From positions 1 through 36,148 of the forward strand of contig NZ_JAUYQU010000276.1 of assembly GCF_030697065.1 (NCBI RefSeq): a DNA stretch of 36,148 nt, written 5' to 3'. Shown here in pieces: positions 23,756 to 31,509 of this stretch. Within the stretch, counting starts at the first letter, position 1. Each line of letters starts with the position of its first letter. A program made the position numbers and the translations under genes. A model generated the notes under the pieces. It saw only the letters and a program-made list of their open reading frames with translations, was not told the DNA's origin and searched no databases. This DNA is from Bradyrhizobium sp. (GTDB lineage: Bacteria; Pseudomonadota; Alphaproteobacteria; Rhizobiales; Xanthobacteraceae).

Positions 23756-24118
23756 ATGCCGTCGCGAGCCCGTCTCGATGAGTTCATCGCGGTCGTCGTA
23801 TCCGGCGATCATGCCGGCGCCATCGAGCGCTATTACACCGAGGATGCCAGCATGCAGGAGAACGCCGCGCCGCCGCGCGTCGGCCGCGACCTGCTGGTGG
23901 CGCAGGAGCGCGCCACGCTGGAACGGGTCAAGACCGTCGTTTCGACCTGCGTGACCTCGATCCTCGAAGGCGACCGCGTCGCCATCAACTGGATCTTCGA
24001 CTTCACCTACCTTTCCGGCAGGACGGCCCGGATCGACGAGGTCGCGCTGCAGGAATGGCGCGGCGACAGGATTTTCCGCGAGCGGTTCTTCTACGATCCG
24101 CCGAAACCGAAGACCTGA
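23756..24118 (+). CDS. NTF2/SnoaL-fold small protein
   Basis: 120 residues: MPSRARLDEFIAVVVSGDHA leads to a helix, then IERYYTEDASMQENAAPPRV, and the repeated strands VSTCVTSILEGDRVAINWIF and RIDEVALQEWRGDRIFRERF, ending with FFYDP. This is the cone-shaped NTF2-like fold used by SnoaL, ketosteroid isomerase and nutrient-binding relatives. The bulky-residue ending ERFFYDP fits the SnoaL-like group. The reaction cannot be deduced. ATG 23756 has GGGGG upstream; a GTG at 23744 in the same frame is an alternative. It is probably in one unit with the MFS gene upstream. Confidence 0.87.
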   Translation: MPSRARLDEFIAVVVSGDHAGAIERYYTEDASMQENAAPPRVGRDLLVAQERATLERVKTVVSTCVTSILEGDRVAINWIFDFTYLSGRTARIDEVALQEWRGDRIFRERFFYDPPKPKT

Positions 24119-24179
24119 TGACAACTGCTGACACTTCGTCGGTGGTCGAAGCGTTTGACGTCGTGACCTGTTAGGTAGG

Positions 24180-24271
24180 TCGTCATGGCCGGGCTTGACC
24201 CGGCCATCCACGTCTTTGGCTGCCGCTCGAAAGAAAGTCGTGGATGCCCGGGTCAAGCCCGGGCATGACGA
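24180..24271. repeat. Palindromic intergenic element, family B
   Basis: Halves GTCATGGCCGGGCTTGACCC and GGGTCAAGCCCGGGCATGAC mirror each other, with inner CCACG/CGTGG. The right half ends just before the ribosome site and TTG start of the next MFS gene, so this element marks the promoter-proximal edge of that gene. Confidence 0.87.
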
Positions 24272-24290
24272 TCCGAGAGAGAAGCCCAAC

Positions 24291-25541
24291 TTGCCTGATC
24301 ACACCAACAACGCCGCAATCGACGAAACCTCCGCCCGCTATGAAGGCTGGCGCATCGTCGTGGTCTGCTTCCTGGTGGCGACCTTCGGCTGGGGCCTCGG
24401 CTTTTATGGCCAGAGCGTCTATGTCGCCGAGCTGCATCGGCTGCACGGCTGGCCCACCTCGCTGATCTCGGGCGGCACCACGATATTCTATCTGTTCGGC
24501 GCGCTGCTGGTGGTCTTCGTCAGCGAGGCGATCAAGTCGATCGGCCCGCGCAACTGCCTGCTGGCCGGCGTCTTCACGATGGCGGGGGCCGCCGCGCTGA
24601 TCGGCCGGGTCAGCGAGCCATGGCAGCTCTATGCCGCCAATGCGCTGCTGGCGTTCGGCTGGGCCGGCACCAGCCTCGGCATCATCACCAACACGCTCGG
24701 TCTCTGGTTCGACAGGAAGCGCGGCATGGCGATCAGCCTGGCGCTGAACGGCGCCAGTTTCGGCGGCATCATCGGCGTGCCGCTGCTGGTGGGGGCGATC
24801 GGATATTTCGGCTTTGCAAACGCCATGATCGCGGCCGGGATCGCGATGGTGCTGGTGATGGTCCCGGTCATCCTGATATTCGTCGGACGGCCGCCGCTGC
24901 ATCCGAGCGCCGCGGTTGCTGCATTGCCGGCGCATGCGCCGTCGGCGACGCGGGTGCGGGCGCAGGCGTTCCGCGACATCGGCTTTCTCTCGATCTCGGC
25001 CTCTTTCGCGCTGGTGCTGTTCGCGCAGGTCGGCTTCATCGTCCACCTGATCACGTTCCTGGATTCGGTGGTGGGCCGCGAGCAAGCAGCGTTTGCGGTC
25101 GCATTGATGACCGCGATGGCGGTGGTCGGCCGGGTGGCGTTCTCCTTCGTGATCGACCGGCTCAACCAGCGGCTGGCCTCCGCGATCTCGTTCGTCAGCC
25201 AGGCCGCGGCGCTGCTCGTCATCATCAATCTGCAGAACGACATCGCGCTGATTGCGGCCTGCGCGCTGTTCGGCCTCTCGGTGGGCAATCTGATCACGCT
25301 GCCGGCGCTGATCGTGCAGCGCGAATTCGACCCGCGTTCGTTCGGCGTCCTGATCAGCCTGATCACCGCGATCAACCAGGTGACCTATGCGTTCGGCCCC
25401 GGCGTCATCGGCCTGCTGCGCGATGTTTCGGGGAGCTATTCGCTGCCGTTCTACATGTGCATCGGCCTGGAACTGGTGGCGGCGGTCCTGATCATGATTC
25501 GCGGGACCACGAAGGTGTCGTCACCCGGCTTGACCGGGTGA
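24291..25541 (+). CDS. MFS transporter (monocarboxylate/oxalate-like branch), C-terminus from a repeat
   Basis: 416 residues from TTG 24291, with GAGAGAAG seven bases upstream. An ATG at 24195 would place 32 residues inside the repeat element, so it is unlikely. The protein starts PDHTNNAAIDETSARYEGWR before the first helix VVVCFLVATFGWGLGFYGQS. It has LFGALLVVFVSEAIKSIGPR, a loop motif variant WFDRKRGMAISLALNGASFG typical of the OFA/MCT group (WFxxRRGxAxGxAxxG), and later REFDPRSFGVLISLITAINQ. The last seven codons (SSPGLTG) and the stop lie in the family A element beginning at 25517, so the repeat has supplied the end of the gene. Substrate unknown, perhaps a carboxylate. Confidence 0.9.
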   Translation: MPDHTNNAAIDETSARYEGWRIVVVCFLVATFGWGLGFYGQSVYVAELHRLHGWPTSLISGGTTIFYLFGALLVVFVSEAIKSIGPRNCLLAGVFTMAGAAALIGRVSEPWQLYAANALLAFGWAGTSLGIITNTLGLWFDRKRGMAISLALNGASFGGIIGVPLLVGAIGYFGFANAMIAAGIAMVLVMVPVILIFVGRPPLHPSAAVAALPAHAPSATRVRAQAFRDIGFLSISASFALVLFAQVGFIVHLITFLDSVVGREQAAFAVALMTAMAVVGRVAFSFVIDRLNQRLASAISFVSQAAALLVIINLQNDIALIAACALFGLSVGNLITLPALIVQREFDPRSFGVLISLITAINQVTYAFGPGVIGLLRDVSGSYSLPFYMCIGLELVAAVLIMIRGTTKVSSPGLTG

Positions 25542-25619
25542 TCCAGTATTCCAGAGTCGTGTGATATCATCCGAGACACCGCGGCGGACTGGATCGCCCG
25601 GTCAAGCCGGGCGACGACA
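25517..25619. repeat. Palindromic intergenic element, family A copy 2
   Basis: Left half GTCACCCGGCTTGACCGGGT and right half CGCCCGGTCAAGCCGGGCGA enclose CCAGTATTCC and GGACTGG segments. The left half is translated as the C-terminus of the MFS protein and provides its TGA stop. The element lies between convergent genes. Confidence 0.88.
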
Positions 25620-25624
25620 AGGGA

Positions 25625-26119
25625 TCAAATCCCCCTCTGCCGCAGCAACTCCTCCAGATCCAGCCGTTTCGTGAACATCGCCAGCGATCCGTCCTCCTTG
25701 CGCGGCCAATCCGCCTCCGGCCGGTCCCAATACAGTTCGACGCCGTTCTCGTCCGGATCGCGCAAATACAGCGCCTCGCTGACGCCGTGGTCGCTGGCGC
25801 CGTCAAGCACAATGCCGGCCGCGATCAGCCGATGCAGGGCGTCGGCCAGCGCAGGCCGGGTCGGATACAGGATCGCGGTGTGAAACAGGCCGGTGGTGCC
25901 CGGCGGCGGCGGATGGCCGCCCCTGCTTTCCCAGGTGTTGAGCCCGATGTGGTGGTGATAGCCGCCGGCCGCGATGAATGCCGCGCCCGAACTCAGCCGC
26001 TGCGTCACGTGAAAGCCGAGCACGCCGCAATAAAACCCCAGCGCGCGATCGAGGTCGGCGACCTTGAGATGAACATGTCCGATCCGCGTGCCGGCTATGA
26101 TGGGGGGATTGTCGGGCAT
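25625..26119 (-). CDS. VOC/glyoxalase-fold dioxygenase-like protein (CatE-type)
   Basis: 164 residues. ATG 26119 follows GGAGAG. The vicinal-oxygen-chelate pattern is clear: RIGHVHLKVADLDRALGFYC at the start (metal His17 likely), GYHHHIGLNTWESRGG in the middle, GLFHTAILYPTRPALADALH for the second module with its histidine, and DPDENGVELYWDRPEADWPR, where the glutamate of GVELYWDRP is the usual third metal ligand. This set resembles the catechol-2,3-dioxygenase-like CatE branch. It would be a cytoplasmic metal-dependent enzyme, but whether a ring-cleaving dioxygenase or an isomerase/lyase cannot be said. The carboxymuconolactone-decarboxylase-like gene just upstream on the same strand (54-bp gap) suggests joint function in aromatic or related catabolism. 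Confidence 0.9.
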   Translation of the reverse strand: MPDNPPIIAGTRIGHVHLKVADLDRALGFYCGVLGFHVTQRLSSGAAFIAAGGYHHHIGLNTWESRGGHPPPPGTTGLFHTAILYPTRPALADALHRLIAAGIVLDGASDHGVSEALYLRDPDENGVELYWDRPEADWPRKEDGSLAMFTKRLDLEELLRQRGI

Positions 26120-26173
26120 GCTCTCTCCGTTCCGCTGCGATCGCCTCGCCACGATCTATGCAGCGAGTATCGG

Positions 26174-26719
26174 CTACGCAAGCTCCGAGACTTCCCCCTC
26201 CGGCAGCTCGAACTCGAACGTGTTCAGCGTCATCGCCACCAGCGTGTAATAGCCGCACAGCCCGATGATTTCGACGACGCCGCGCTCTCCCAGCAATTTC
26301 ACCGCCTCCTGGTAGAGCGGCCCGGAGACGCCGTGGCCTTCATGCAGCGATCTTGCGACGTCGTAGATCATCTGCCCCTTGGGATCGTCGAAGACAGGCG
26401 TGCGGCGGTCGCGGATGTCTTCGATAGTCTTCAGCTCCATGCCGCCTTTCAGTGCCAGCCGCTTGTGGGCCCACCATTCATAGTGCGAGGTCCAGTGGCG
26501 GGCCGTGACCAGGATCGCGATTTCCGAAAGCCTGGCCGGAAAAGACGTGTTGTAGCGGATCACTTCGCCGAGCCGGGTCGCGTGCCTTGCCATTTCGGGA
26601 CTGTTGAGCCAGGCCATCATCGGCGCCGGCGGGGCGCCGCGCTTGCCGGCGATCGACTCGTCGTAGGTCTGTTTCTGGTCCGCGTTCATTTCGCCAGGCG
26701 AAAGCAACTTCAGCCGCAT
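26174..26719 (-). CDS. Carboxymuconolactone decarboxylase/AhpD-like protein
   Basis: 181 residues, starting MRLKLLSPGEMNADQKQTYD. The all-helical AhpD-like core carries RLSEIAILVTARHWTSHYEW, WWAHKRLALKGGMELKTIED, and the C-terminal GVVEIIGLCGYYTLVAMTLN. The pattern TARHWTSHYEWWAHKRLA replaces the catalytic CxxC of AhpD, so it is not a peroxidase reductant and is closer to the decarboxylase-like branch of unknown activity. It probably shares a transcript with the glyoxalase-fold gene downstream. The divergent acyl-CoA dehydrogenase gene starts 168 bp away. Confidence 0.88.
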   Translation of the reverse strand: MRLKLLSPGEMNADQKQTYDESIAGKRGAPPAPMMAWLNSPEMARHATRLGEVIRYNTSFPARLSEIAILVTARHWTSHYEWWAHKRLALKGGMELKTIEDIRDRRTPVFDDPKGQMIYDVARSLHEGHGVSGPLYQEAVKLLGERGVVEIIGLCGYYTLVAMTLNTFEFELPEGEVSELA

Positions 26720-26887
26720 CTTGGATTCCCTTTGCTTTTTTCAATCGTTGCGGCGCCCGCGACGCCGGACCGTTCAGTCCTATCATATTCCGCACCATGA
26801 TCCGGTGCGCCAGAGATATAGAGATATATTGAATTCCGCGATACGACGGCTAAGGTCGATCCAGCATCGCAAAATGGAAACGCCATC

Positions 26888-28072
26888 ATGTCCGATCTGG
26901 AAAAATTCCGCAGCGAGACCCGGGCCTGGCTGCAGGCCAATTGTCCGCCGGAAATGCGCAAGCCGATGACGTCAGAAGGAGACACGTTCTGGGGCGGTCG
27001 CAACGCCAAATTCTCTTCCGAGCCGCAGCGCATCTGGTTCGAGCGGATGCGCGACAAGGGCTGGACCGTGCCGGATTGGCCGCGGGAATATGGCGGTGGC
27101 GGCCTCGATGCCGGCGAGCACAAGGTGCTGCGCGAGGAGATGGCTGCGATGGGCGCCCGTTCGCCGCTGTCGAGCTTCGGCATCTGGATGCTCGGGCCGG
27201 CGCTGCTGAAATACGGCACCGAGGCGCAGAAGAAGGAGCATCTGCCGAAGATAGCCGCCGGATTGATTCGCTGGTGCCAGGGCTACTCCGAACCCAATGC
27301 CGGCTCGGACCTTGCCTCCCTGCAGACCCGCGCCGAGAGCGACGGCGACGATTACGTCATCACCGGCCAGAAGATCTGGACCTCCTATGCCAACTACGCC
27401 GACTGGATTTTTTGCCTGGTGCGCACCGATGCGTCGGCAAAGAAGCATGACGGCATCAGCTTCATCCTGTTCGACATGGCCTCGAAGGGCGTTTCGACCA
27501 AGCCGATCCTGCTGATATCGGGCTATTCGCCGTTCTGCGAAACCTTCTTCGACAACGTCCGTGTGCCGAAGTCCCATGTCGTCGGCACCGTCAACCGCGG
27601 CTGGGACGTTGCCAAGTATCTGCTCCAGCACGAACGCGCGATGATCTCGGGCATGGGCGAGCGCGGCGTCGGCCGGCCGCTCGGCCAGGTCGCCGCCGAT
27701 TCGGTCGGCAGCGACGAGCAGGGCCGGCTCGGGGATCCGATGCTGCGCGGCCAGATCTCGACGTTCGAGATCGACGAAGCGGCGCTATCCGCCGCCGCCG
27801 AGCGCGCGGTCGATCTCGCCAAGGCAGGCCAGGCGCATCCGGCGTTTTCCTCGGCGATGAAATATTACGGCACCGAACTGAACAAGCGCCGCCACGAGAT
27901 CCTGATGTCGGCCGGCGGCATCGATGCGCTGGAATGGGAAAGCGAGCGCTCCAGGGGCGGCGCCCGGCCGCGCGCCTGGCTGCGCACCAAGGCCAACTCG
28001 ATCGAGGGCGGCACCTCGGAAGTGATGCTCGGCATCGTGGCCAAGCGTATTCTGGATTTGCCGGGGGCGTAG
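26888..28072 (+). CDS. Acyl-CoA dehydrogenase, catalytic-type subunit
   Basis: 394 residues. N-terminal helical domain (MSDLEKFRSETRAWLQANCP, then RMRDKGWTVPDWPREYGGGG), a middle beta domain with CQGYSEPNAGSDLASLQTRA and KIWTSYANYADWIFCLVRTD for FAD and substrate contact, and a C-terminal helical domain with QHERAMI and ANSIEGGTSEVMLGIVAKRI. Glu373 in IEGGTSE is at the position of the catalytic base of medium-chain dehydrogenases. It would oxidise a CoA thioester with FAD and pass electrons to ETF. A second acyl-CoA dehydrogenase that lacks this glutamate follows 126 bp downstream, so the two may form one heteromeric enzyme like the FadE26-FadE27 type. The acyl substrate is unknown. Confidence 0.92.
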   Translation: MSDLEKFRSETRAWLQANCPPEMRKPMTSEGDTFWGGRNAKFSSEPQRIWFERMRDKGWTVPDWPREYGGGGLDAGEHKVLREEMAAMGARSPLSSFGIWMLGPALLKYGTEAQKKEHLPKIAAGLIRWCQGYSEPNAGSDLASLQTRAESDGDDYVITGQKIWTSYANYADWIFCLVRTDASAKKHDGISFILFDMASKGVSTKPILLISGYSPFCETFFDNVRVPKSHVVGTVNRGWDVAKYLLQHERAMISGMGERGVGRPLGQVAADSVGSDEQGRLGDPMLRGQISTFEIDEAALSAAAERAVDLAKAGQAHPAFSSAMKYYGTELNKRRHEILMSAGGIDALEWESERSRGGARPRAWLRTKANSIEGGTSEVMLGIVAKRILDLPGA

Positions 28073-28080
28073 CAGCGCAC

Positions 28081-28164
28081 CCGTCATTCCGGGGCGCGTC
28101 GAAGACGCGAACCCGGAATCTCGAGATTCCGGGTCTGGTCCTTCGGACCATCCCGGAATGACGA
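28081..28164. repeat. Palindromic intergenic element, family C, between the two dehydrogenase genes
   Basis: Outer arms CGTCATTCCGGG (28082-28093) and CCCGGAATGACG (28152-28163) are perfect reverse complements. Inner parts form CGCGTCGAAGACGCG and CCCGGAATCTCGAGATTCCG hairpins. It fills most of the gap between the two acyl-CoA dehydrogenase genes, so it lies inside a presumed operon. Confidence 0.9.
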
Positions 28165-28198
28165 TCCCAACAGACATCTCCAAACCGGAATCCCTCTC

Positions 28199-29338
28199 AT
28201 GGCACTCGTCCTCAACGAAGAACAATCGATGCTGCGCGACAGCGCGCGGGGCTTTATCGGCGACAAGGCGCCGGTGTCGCATTTGCGGCAGCTGCGCGAT
28301 GCCGCAGACGCGACGGGATTCTCCCGCGAATTGTGGAAAGCCTTTGCCGAGATGGGATTTTGCGGCCTGCTGGTGCCGGAAGCGTTCGGCGGCAGCGGGC
28401 TCGGCTGCGTCGAGGCCGGCATCGTGTTGGAGGAAATCGGCCGCACCTTGATGCCATCGCCCTATCTGGCGACATCGGTGCTGGCGGCGTCGGCGCTGTC
28501 GCGCGGCGGCAGCGACGCGCAGAAGTCGCAGTACCTGCCGAAAATATCGGACGGTTCGCTGCTGGCCGCGCTCGCGGTTGACGAAGGCACCAAACATCGT
28601 CCGCTGATGACCAGACTGCGGGCGGTGCGTTCCGGCAACGGATTCAGGCTCTCGGGTGACAAGGCCTTTGTGGTCGACGGCCACACGGCTGATCTGTTGA
28701 TCGTGGCGGCGCGCAGCGCGGGCTCGGCTGGCGAGCGCGACGGGCTGACGCTGTTCCTGGTCGATCCCGGAACCAAAGGCATCGCGATCGAGCGTACCGC
28801 AATGGTGGATGCGCACAACGCCGCAAGAATCGTGTTCGACAATGCCGAGGTCGATGCCGACGGCGTGCTCGGCGAGGTCGATCAAGGGTTCGCCCTGCTG
28901 GACGGCGTGCTCAATATCGGCCGCGCCGCGGTGGCTTCCGAGATGGTCGGGCTGAGCGAGGAAGTGTTCGGCCGCACCGTCACCTATCTGAAGGAGCGCA
29001 AGCAGTTCGGCAAACTGATCGGCGAGTTCCAGGCGCTGCAGCACCGCGCCGCCCAGCTCTATGTCGACATCGAGATCACCCGCGCCGCGGTGCTGAAGGC
29101 GCTGCAGACGCTGGACGGCGATTTCGACAAGGCCGCCGCGGCGGTGGCCGTTGCCAAGGCGCGCGCCGGCACCACCGCGACGCTGGCGGTGCAGGAAGGC
29201 GTGCAGATGCACGGCGGCATGGGCATGACCGACCAGTTCGACATCGGCTTCTTCATGAAACGCGCGCGGGTCTGCCAGGAATTGTTCGGCGACAGCAACT
29301 TCCACGCCGATCAATTGGCGCGGATGAAGAGCTATTGA
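28199..29338 (+). CDS. Acyl-CoA dehydrogenase-like subunit lacking the catalytic glutamate
   Basis: 379 residues, starting MALVLNEEQSMLRDSARGFI. The N-terminal helices, the middle domain (LLAALAVDEGTKHRPLMTRL and FRLSGDKAFVVDGHTADLLI) and the C-terminal helices (YLKERKQFGKLIGEFQALQH, VQEGVQMHGGMGMTDQFDIG) are all present, so the fold and FAD-binding helix are conserved. At the usual YEGT position it reads LFGDSNFH, so the catalytic base is missing. This is the pattern of the non-catalytic partner in alpha2beta2 acyl-CoA dehydrogenases of cholesterol-side-chain type. It follows the catalytic-type gene with only a repeat element between. Joint function is inferred. Confidence 0.91.
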   Translation: MALVLNEEQSMLRDSARGFIGDKAPVSHLRQLRDAADATGFSRELWKAFAEMGFCGLLVPEAFGGSGLGCVEAGIVLEEIGRTLMPSPYLATSVLAASALSRGGSDAQKSQYLPKISDGSLLAALAVDEGTKHRPLMTRLRAVRSGNGFRLSGDKAFVVDGHTADLLIVAARSAGSAGERDGLTLFLVDPGTKGIAIERTAMVDAHNAARIVFDNAEVDADGVLGEVDQGFALLDGVLNIGRAAVASEMVGLSEEVFGRTVTYLKERKQFGKLIGEFQALQHRAAQLYVDIEITRAAVLKALQTLDGDFDKAAAAVAVAKARAGTTATLAVQEGVQMHGGMGMTDQFDIGFFMKRARVCQELFGDSNFHADQLARMKSY

Positions 29339-29348
29339 ACTCTATCCA

Positions 29349-29434
29349 CGTCATTGCGAGCGAAGTGAAGCAATCCATCTTTCTTTGCGCTGGGACATGG
29401 ATTGCTTCATCTTAAGGGCTCCTCGCAATGACGA
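29349..29434. repeat. Palindromic intergenic element, family D
   Basis: Perfect outer arms CGTCATTGCGAG (29349-29360) and CTCGCAATGACG (29422-29433), with inner GCAATCCAT/ATGGATTGC. It follows the dehydrogenase stop by 10 bp and precedes a family A element, so two elements fill this convergent gap (29339-29598). Confidence 0.9.
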
Positions 29435-29457
29435 GGGCTGCAGGCGCATCACAACAG

Positions 29458-29572
29458 GTCGTCATCGCCCGGCTTGACCGGGCGACCCAGTACTCCGAGG
29501 TCTATCGATTGATCATTATCGTCTCGGGAATACTGGATCGCCCGGTCAAGCCGGGCGACGACAGTTGTATGT
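29458..29572. repeat. Palindromic intergenic element, family A copy 3
   Basis: Halves GTCATCGCCCGGCTTGACCG and CGCCCGGTCAAGCCGGGCGA, inner CCCAGTACTCC and GGAATACTGG. Closely matches the copies at 9810-9913 and 25517-25619. Confidence 0.9.
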
Positions 29573-29598
29573 ATAGCGGCACCGCGGCCAATCGTTCG

Positions 29599-30642
29599 TC
29601 ACCGGATCGGCGGGGCGTACTGGATGCCGCCGGCGCTCCAGAGCTGGTTGAGGCCGCGCGGAATCTTGAGTTTCGATCCCTCGCCGACGTTGCGCTCATA
29701 GACTTCGCCGTAATTGCCGACGTGGCGGATGATGCGCGCCGCCCAGTCCCTGGGGAGCCCGAGTTCCTCGCCATAGGCGCCTTCGGTCCCAACCAGCCGC
29801 ATCACGTCGGGTTTTGTCGACTTCAGCGCCTCGTCGATGTTCTTGGAGTCGATGCCGAGCTCTTCGGCGTTTATCATCGCGTACAGGGTCCACTTCACGA
29901 TCATCATCCAGTCGTCGTCGCGCTGCCGCACCACGGGTGCCAGCGGCTCCTTCGAAATGACGTCGGGCAGGATGACGTGGTCGCCGGGTTTGCCGAGGTT
30001 GAGCCGCAGCGCGTAGAGCTGTGAAATGTCGGCGGTGAAGGTGTCGCACTGGCCGGAATTGTAGGCCTTGAAGACGTCGTCGAACTTGTCGAACTTCATC
30101 TCCGTGTATTTCATGTTATTGGCGCGAAAATAGTCGGCGAGGTTGAGCTGCGTCGTGGTCGAGGCCTGTACGCAGACCTTGCTGCCGTCGAGTTCCAGCG
30201 CCGAGTCGATCTTGCGGGTCGCGGGCAGCATGAAGCCTCCGCCGTCATAATAGGCGACGGCCGGGAAATACAGCGCGTTGGACGTCTCGCGCGACATGCT
30301 CCAGGTCGTGTTGCGGGCGAGGATATCGACCTTGCGGCTCTGCAACTCCTTGAAGCGCTCGCTGGCGTCGAGCGGGATGAACTTGATCTTCTTCGGATCG
30401 TCGAAGATCGCTGCCGCTACCGCGCGGCAGAAGTCGACGTCGAAACCGGTCCAGTTGCCCTTGTCGTCCGGAATCGCGAAGCCCGGCAAGCCCTTGTTGA
30501 CGCCGCACAGCACCTCACCGCGCCGGATGGTCCGCTTCAGGGTCTTGGTGTCGTAACGCTCATAGGTGATGGCAATAGCCGCGATCGCGATCGCGGCCGC
30601 CATTCCAATCAGGAGGCCGCCTCGGAATGTACGAAACATCAT
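29599..30642 (-). CDS. General L-amino-acid ABC binding protein (AapJ/BztA-like), without a transporter nearby
   Basis: 347 residues. The N-terminus MMFRTFRGGLLIGMAAAIAI has a long hydrophobic segment with no clear signal-peptidase site before ERYDTKTLKRTIRRGEVLCG, so it may stay anchored in the membrane. The mature part has VNKGLPGFAIPDDKGNWTGF and DVDFCRAVAAAIFDD, the classic start of family 3 solute-binding proteins, then FKELQSRKVDILARNTTWSM and VCVQASTTTQLNLADYF, where AapJ-type proteins hold the paired cysteines. The C-terminus IPRGLNQLWSAGGIQYAPPI is typical of the AapJ branch. No permease or ATPase gene is adjacent, so it must use a transporter encoded elsewhere or act as a sensor. 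Confidence 0.92.
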   Translation of the reverse strand: MMFRTFRGGLLIGMAAAIAIAAIAITYERYDTKTLKRTIRRGEVLCGVNKGLPGFAIPDDKGNWTGFDVDFCRAVAAAIFDDPKKIKFIPLDASERFKELQSRKVDILARNTTWSMSRETSNALYFPAVAYYDGGGFMLPATRKIDSALELDGSKVCVQASTTTQLNLADYFRANNMKYTEMKFDKFDDVFKAYNSGQCDTFTADISQLYALRLNLGKPGDHVILPDVISKEPLAPVVRQRDDDWMMIVKWTLYAMINAEELGIDSKNIDEALKSTKPDVMRLVGTEGAYGEELGLPRDWAARIIRHVGNYGEVYERNVGEGSKLKIPRGLNQLWSAGGIQYAPPIR

Positions 30643-30694
30643 TTTCTCGCCAATGTCAGGGAAACGGGACGGCCGTGAAACGAACCGCTGCGGT

Positions 30695-31288
30695 CTACAA
30701 TTGGGGCTTCTGCCGCACGATCACCTTGGTACCGACCGGGACACGCTCGTAGAGGTCGGCGACGTCGGCGTTGACCAGCCGGAAGCAGCCGGAAGAAACG
30801 GCGGTGCCGATGGTATCCGGCCGGTTGGTGCCGTGGATGCGGTAGACCGTGGTGCCGAGATACATCGCGCGGGCGCCGAGCGGATTGCCGGGTCCGCCGG
30901 CCATGAAACGCGGCAGATAGGGCTGGCGAACAATCATCTCCGGCGGCGGGGTCCAGTCCGGCCACTCCGCCTTGCGGGTGACGTTCAACAGTCCCTGCCA
31001 CTGGAAGCCTTCGCGGCCGACGCCGATGCCATCGCGCAGCGCGCGGCCGCCGCCCTGGACCAGATAGAGATGACGGTCTTTCGTGGAGATGATGATGGTG
31101 CCCGGCGGCTCCGAGGTGCGGTACAGCACCGCCGTGCGCCTGAATTGCGGGTCCAGTTCCACATTGTCATCGGCGATAAGGCCGGGCTCGTCGCCGACAT
31201 CGGGTTTTTGCGCAAAGCCCGGCGAGGCCGCAAGGAGCAGTCCGGCCGCGGCGGCCAGGGTCCAGATCAGGTGGCGAAATTTCGTCAT
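30695..31288 (-). CDS. L,D-transpeptidase (YkuD/ErfK family)
   Basis: 197 residues from ATG 31288, with GGAGAG upstream. A Sec signal peptide (MTKFRHLIWTLAAAAGLLLA, cleaved near GFAQ) sends it to the periplasm. The YkuD domain has GTIIISTKDRHLYLVQGGGR at the start, GREGFQWQGLLNVTRKAEWP in the middle, and the active-site block HGTNRPDTIGTAVSSGCFRL with catalytic Cys168 and His152. It would cross-link peptidoglycan by 3-3 bonds or attach proteins to it, forming an acyl-enzyme on the cysteine. It sits 52 bp upstream of the amino-acid binding-protein gene on the same strand; no functional link is clear. Confidence 0.94.
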   Translation of the reverse strand: MTKFRHLIWTLAAAAGLLLAASPGFAQKPDVGDEPGLIADDNVELDPQFRRTAVLYRTSEPPGTIIISTKDRHLYLVQGGGRALRDGIGVGREGFQWQGLLNVTRKAEWPDWTPPPEMIVRQPYLPRFMAGGPGNPLGARAMYLGTTVYRIHGTNRPDTIGTAVSSGCFRLVNADVADLYERVPVGTKVIVRQKPQL

Positions 31289-31319
31289 TGCAGAGCTCTC
31301 CCGGTGGCGCATTCGCCAA

Positions 31320-31333
31320 TGATGGAACCATCA
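31320..31333. promoter_or_regulatory. Perfect palindrome upstream of the L,D-transpeptidase gene
   Basis: TGATGG-AA-CCATCA lies 31 bases before the ATG at 31288 (minus strand). It is followed at about 31347 by a second small inverted pair AACTT/AAGTT. Either could be an operator or leader stem. Nothing identifies the binding factor. Confidence 0.4.
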
Positions 31334-31509
31334 AATCTCAGTGGCAACTTGATGGCAAGTTTGAGGCAGGCCGGCCCCCATATGTGTGGTGGTCCCGGTT
31401 TTTCGCGGGGAAAGCATCCCTGCGGGCGCCCGGTGTTCATTGCATGGGGTTGTTTTCGATATTTTGGTTCGGGTCGAAGCGGGCGGCGCCGAGCCTCGGC
31501 CGGACCGCC

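Noticed and set aside
24195..24290. ATG at 24195 as the start of the MFS gene
   Set aside because: The extra residues would be encoded by a palindromic repeat; TTG 24291 has a ribosome site and leads straight to the conserved N-terminus.
26720..26760. TTGGATTCCCTTTGCT as a third sigma-54 promoter
   Set aside because: The GG to GC spacing is nine bases, not ten, and the -24 half lacks the CAY of the consensus.
27785..29314. A 509-residue minus-strand frame across the two acyl-CoA dehydrogenase genes
   Set aside because: It spans two real genes and a repeat, and its product has no recognisable domain.
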